DNA of 64,000 bases. Origin: Hyphomicrobiales bacterium (GTDB lineage: Bacteria > Pseudomonadota > Alphaproteobacteria > Rhizobiales > Xanthobacteraceae). Numbering within the stretch: position 1 is the first letter of the stretch; every line of letters begins with the position of its first letter. The notes beneath the pieces are model-generated. The model saw only the letters and a list, made by a program, of their open reading frames with translations, was not told the origin of the DNA and did no database searches. The DNA is taken from NCBI GenBank assembly GCA_017305535.1, contig JAFKKN010000007.1, forward strand, positions 1 to 64,000, written 5' to 3'. Both the position numbers and the translations under genes were made by a program. Shown here piece by piece: positions 63,181-64,000 of this stretch.

Positions 63181-63897
63181 ATGCGCTTTCTCGCAACGTT
63201 TCAGGCTTATGATTTTCTCGATACGGTCGTCAGCCTGACGGCGGCGTTCGTGCTTGCGACTCTGATCGGCGCGGAACGGCAATATCGGTTACGTACCGCG
63301 GGGCTGCGCACCAATGTGCTGGTCGCGGTAAGTGCAGCCGCTTTCGTCGATATCGGCATGCATCTTAGTGGCGCCGATGGTGCGGTCCGCATCATTGCCT
63401 ATGTCGTGTCAGGTATCGGCTTCCTCGGTGCCGGCGTGATCATGAAGGAAGGCATGAACGTACGTGGCCTCAACACCGCCGCGACGTTGTGGGGTTCGGC
63501 GGCGGTCGGAAGCTGCGCGGGCGCGGACTTGATCGCGCAGGCGGCAGCGCTCACGGTGTTTGTTCTCGCGGGTAACACGCTGCTGCGGCCGTTGGTCAAT
63601 GCCATCAATCGACGCCCGCTCGACGAACGCGCGTCGGAAGCGACCTATGAGGTGATGCTGACTGTTGACGCAGCCGCGATGAGCAAGCTTCGCGACGATC
63701 TGGTGGCGCGACTCGAAGTCGCGCACTATCCGGTCGGCGATGTGGAGGTGATCGATCGCACGGAAGATGTCAGCGAGATCGTAGCCACGCTGGTCAGCAC
63801 GGCGGTCGAGGCAAAGGAGCTGGATTCCGTGACGGTCGATCTCGCCCGGCTGCCAGGTGTGCGTCATGCGACGTGGGACGTCAGCACCAAGGATTGA
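63181..63897 (+). CDS. MgtC/SapB family membrane protein (238 aa)
   Basis: The N-terminal membrane domain has about four to five helices, with the family motifs LTAAFVLATLIGAERQYRLR, TAGLRTNVLVAVSAAAFVDI and IAYVVSGIGFLGAGVIMKEG, then NTAATLWGSAAVG. A C-terminal soluble domain (about 155-238, ACT-like) follows. MgtC proteins help cells cope with low magnesium and act on envelope energetics. Here it is the last gene of the Zur-type operon, an unusual setting. ATG 63181 is used; GTG 63178 is adjacent. Bases 63898-64000 show nothing further. Confidence 0.88.
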   Translation: MRFLATFQAYDFLDTVVSLTAAFVLATLIGAERQYRLRTAGLRTNVLVAVSAAAFVDIGMHLSGADGAVRIIAYVVSGIGFLGAGVIMKEGMNVRGLNTAATLWGSAAVGSCAGADLIAQAAALTVFVLAGNTLLRPLVNAINRRPLDERASEATYEVMLTVDAAAMSKLRDDLVARLEVAHYPVGDVEVIDRTEDVSEIVATLVSTAVEAKELDSVTVDLARLPGVRHATWDVSTKD

Positions 63898-64000
63898 GGT
63901 TGCTGGTTTCCGCCGCCGGTGACGTTCTACCCACGATGCCGTGTGGGAACATTCGCTGAATTCGCAGGTTGGTCTTCGCAGGACCGGGCAGCGGAATGGA

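Overview
The window is high-GC, densely coded DNA from an alphaproteobacterium, most likely Rhizobiales and within or near the Bradyrhizobiaceae/Nitrobacteraceae. This rests on the hemC-hemD-mitofilin(Mic60)-hemY run, SDHAF4/DUF1674, a Zur-type palindrome ahead of a zinc ABC operon, Irr-box-like sites near iron genes, and the alphaproteobacterial rRNA end. The genus is inferred, not proven. No prophage, IS element, transposase or CRISPR array was recognised.

Layout. 1-400: the end of an rRNA operon (23S 3' end, 5S, strong terminator). 600-4520: two small secreted unknown proteins, a SAF-domain homoserine-dehydrogenase-like oxidoreductase, a caspase-like gene broken by an in-frame amber codon, and tRNA-Thr(CGT). 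4690-11525: heme and housekeeping genes (hemY, mic60, hemD, hemC leftward; tsaD, gpsA rightward). 11700-20280: an EVE-domain protein, a lysine-methyltransferase-like protein, acs, an L,D-transpeptidase, a thermonuclease-like protein, SDHAF4, rsmB and a heparinase II/III-like protein, with palindromic intergenic repeats between some of them. 20293-31512: polA with a degenerate proofreading site, an acyltransferase, hrpB with an in-frame repeat-like insertion, an aspartic protease, a phosphomannomutase, DUF983 and a divergent MocR-type regulator. 31530-37975: a leftward run of a ThDP-dependent enzyme followed by livK-H-M-G-F.

38161-49497 looks like an iron/redox island. A SecA paralogue is translationally coupled to tonB-exbD, with exbB upstream. 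Divergent from these is a siderophore TonB-dependent receptor followed by a PKHD-type hydroxylase (piuC). Converging on piuC is a leftward cassette PepSY - DUF2271 - DUF4198 - apbE, which looks like an extracytoplasmic flavinylation/electron-transfer module. Irr-box-like imperfect palindromes lie in both control regions. The likely working model is siderophore uptake energised by TonB-ExbBD plus periplasmic flavin-dependent redox chemistry on the imported iron. What the SecA paralogue does there is unknown.

49802-58000: a DUF3095 cyclase-like protein, DUF2147, MATE and MFS transporters, a GNAT acetyltransferase, an intact caspase-like protein, a secreted unknown protein and Fe/Mn superoxide dismutase. 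58188-63897: a 19-bp Zur-box-like palindrome followed by a tightly packed rightward operon: a 62-residue His-rich membrane peptide, znuC, znuB, znuA, a COG0523/CobW GTPase with a long His stretch, a WD40 protein and an MgtC-family protein. This appears to be a zinc-starvation operon whose accessory members are poorly characterised.
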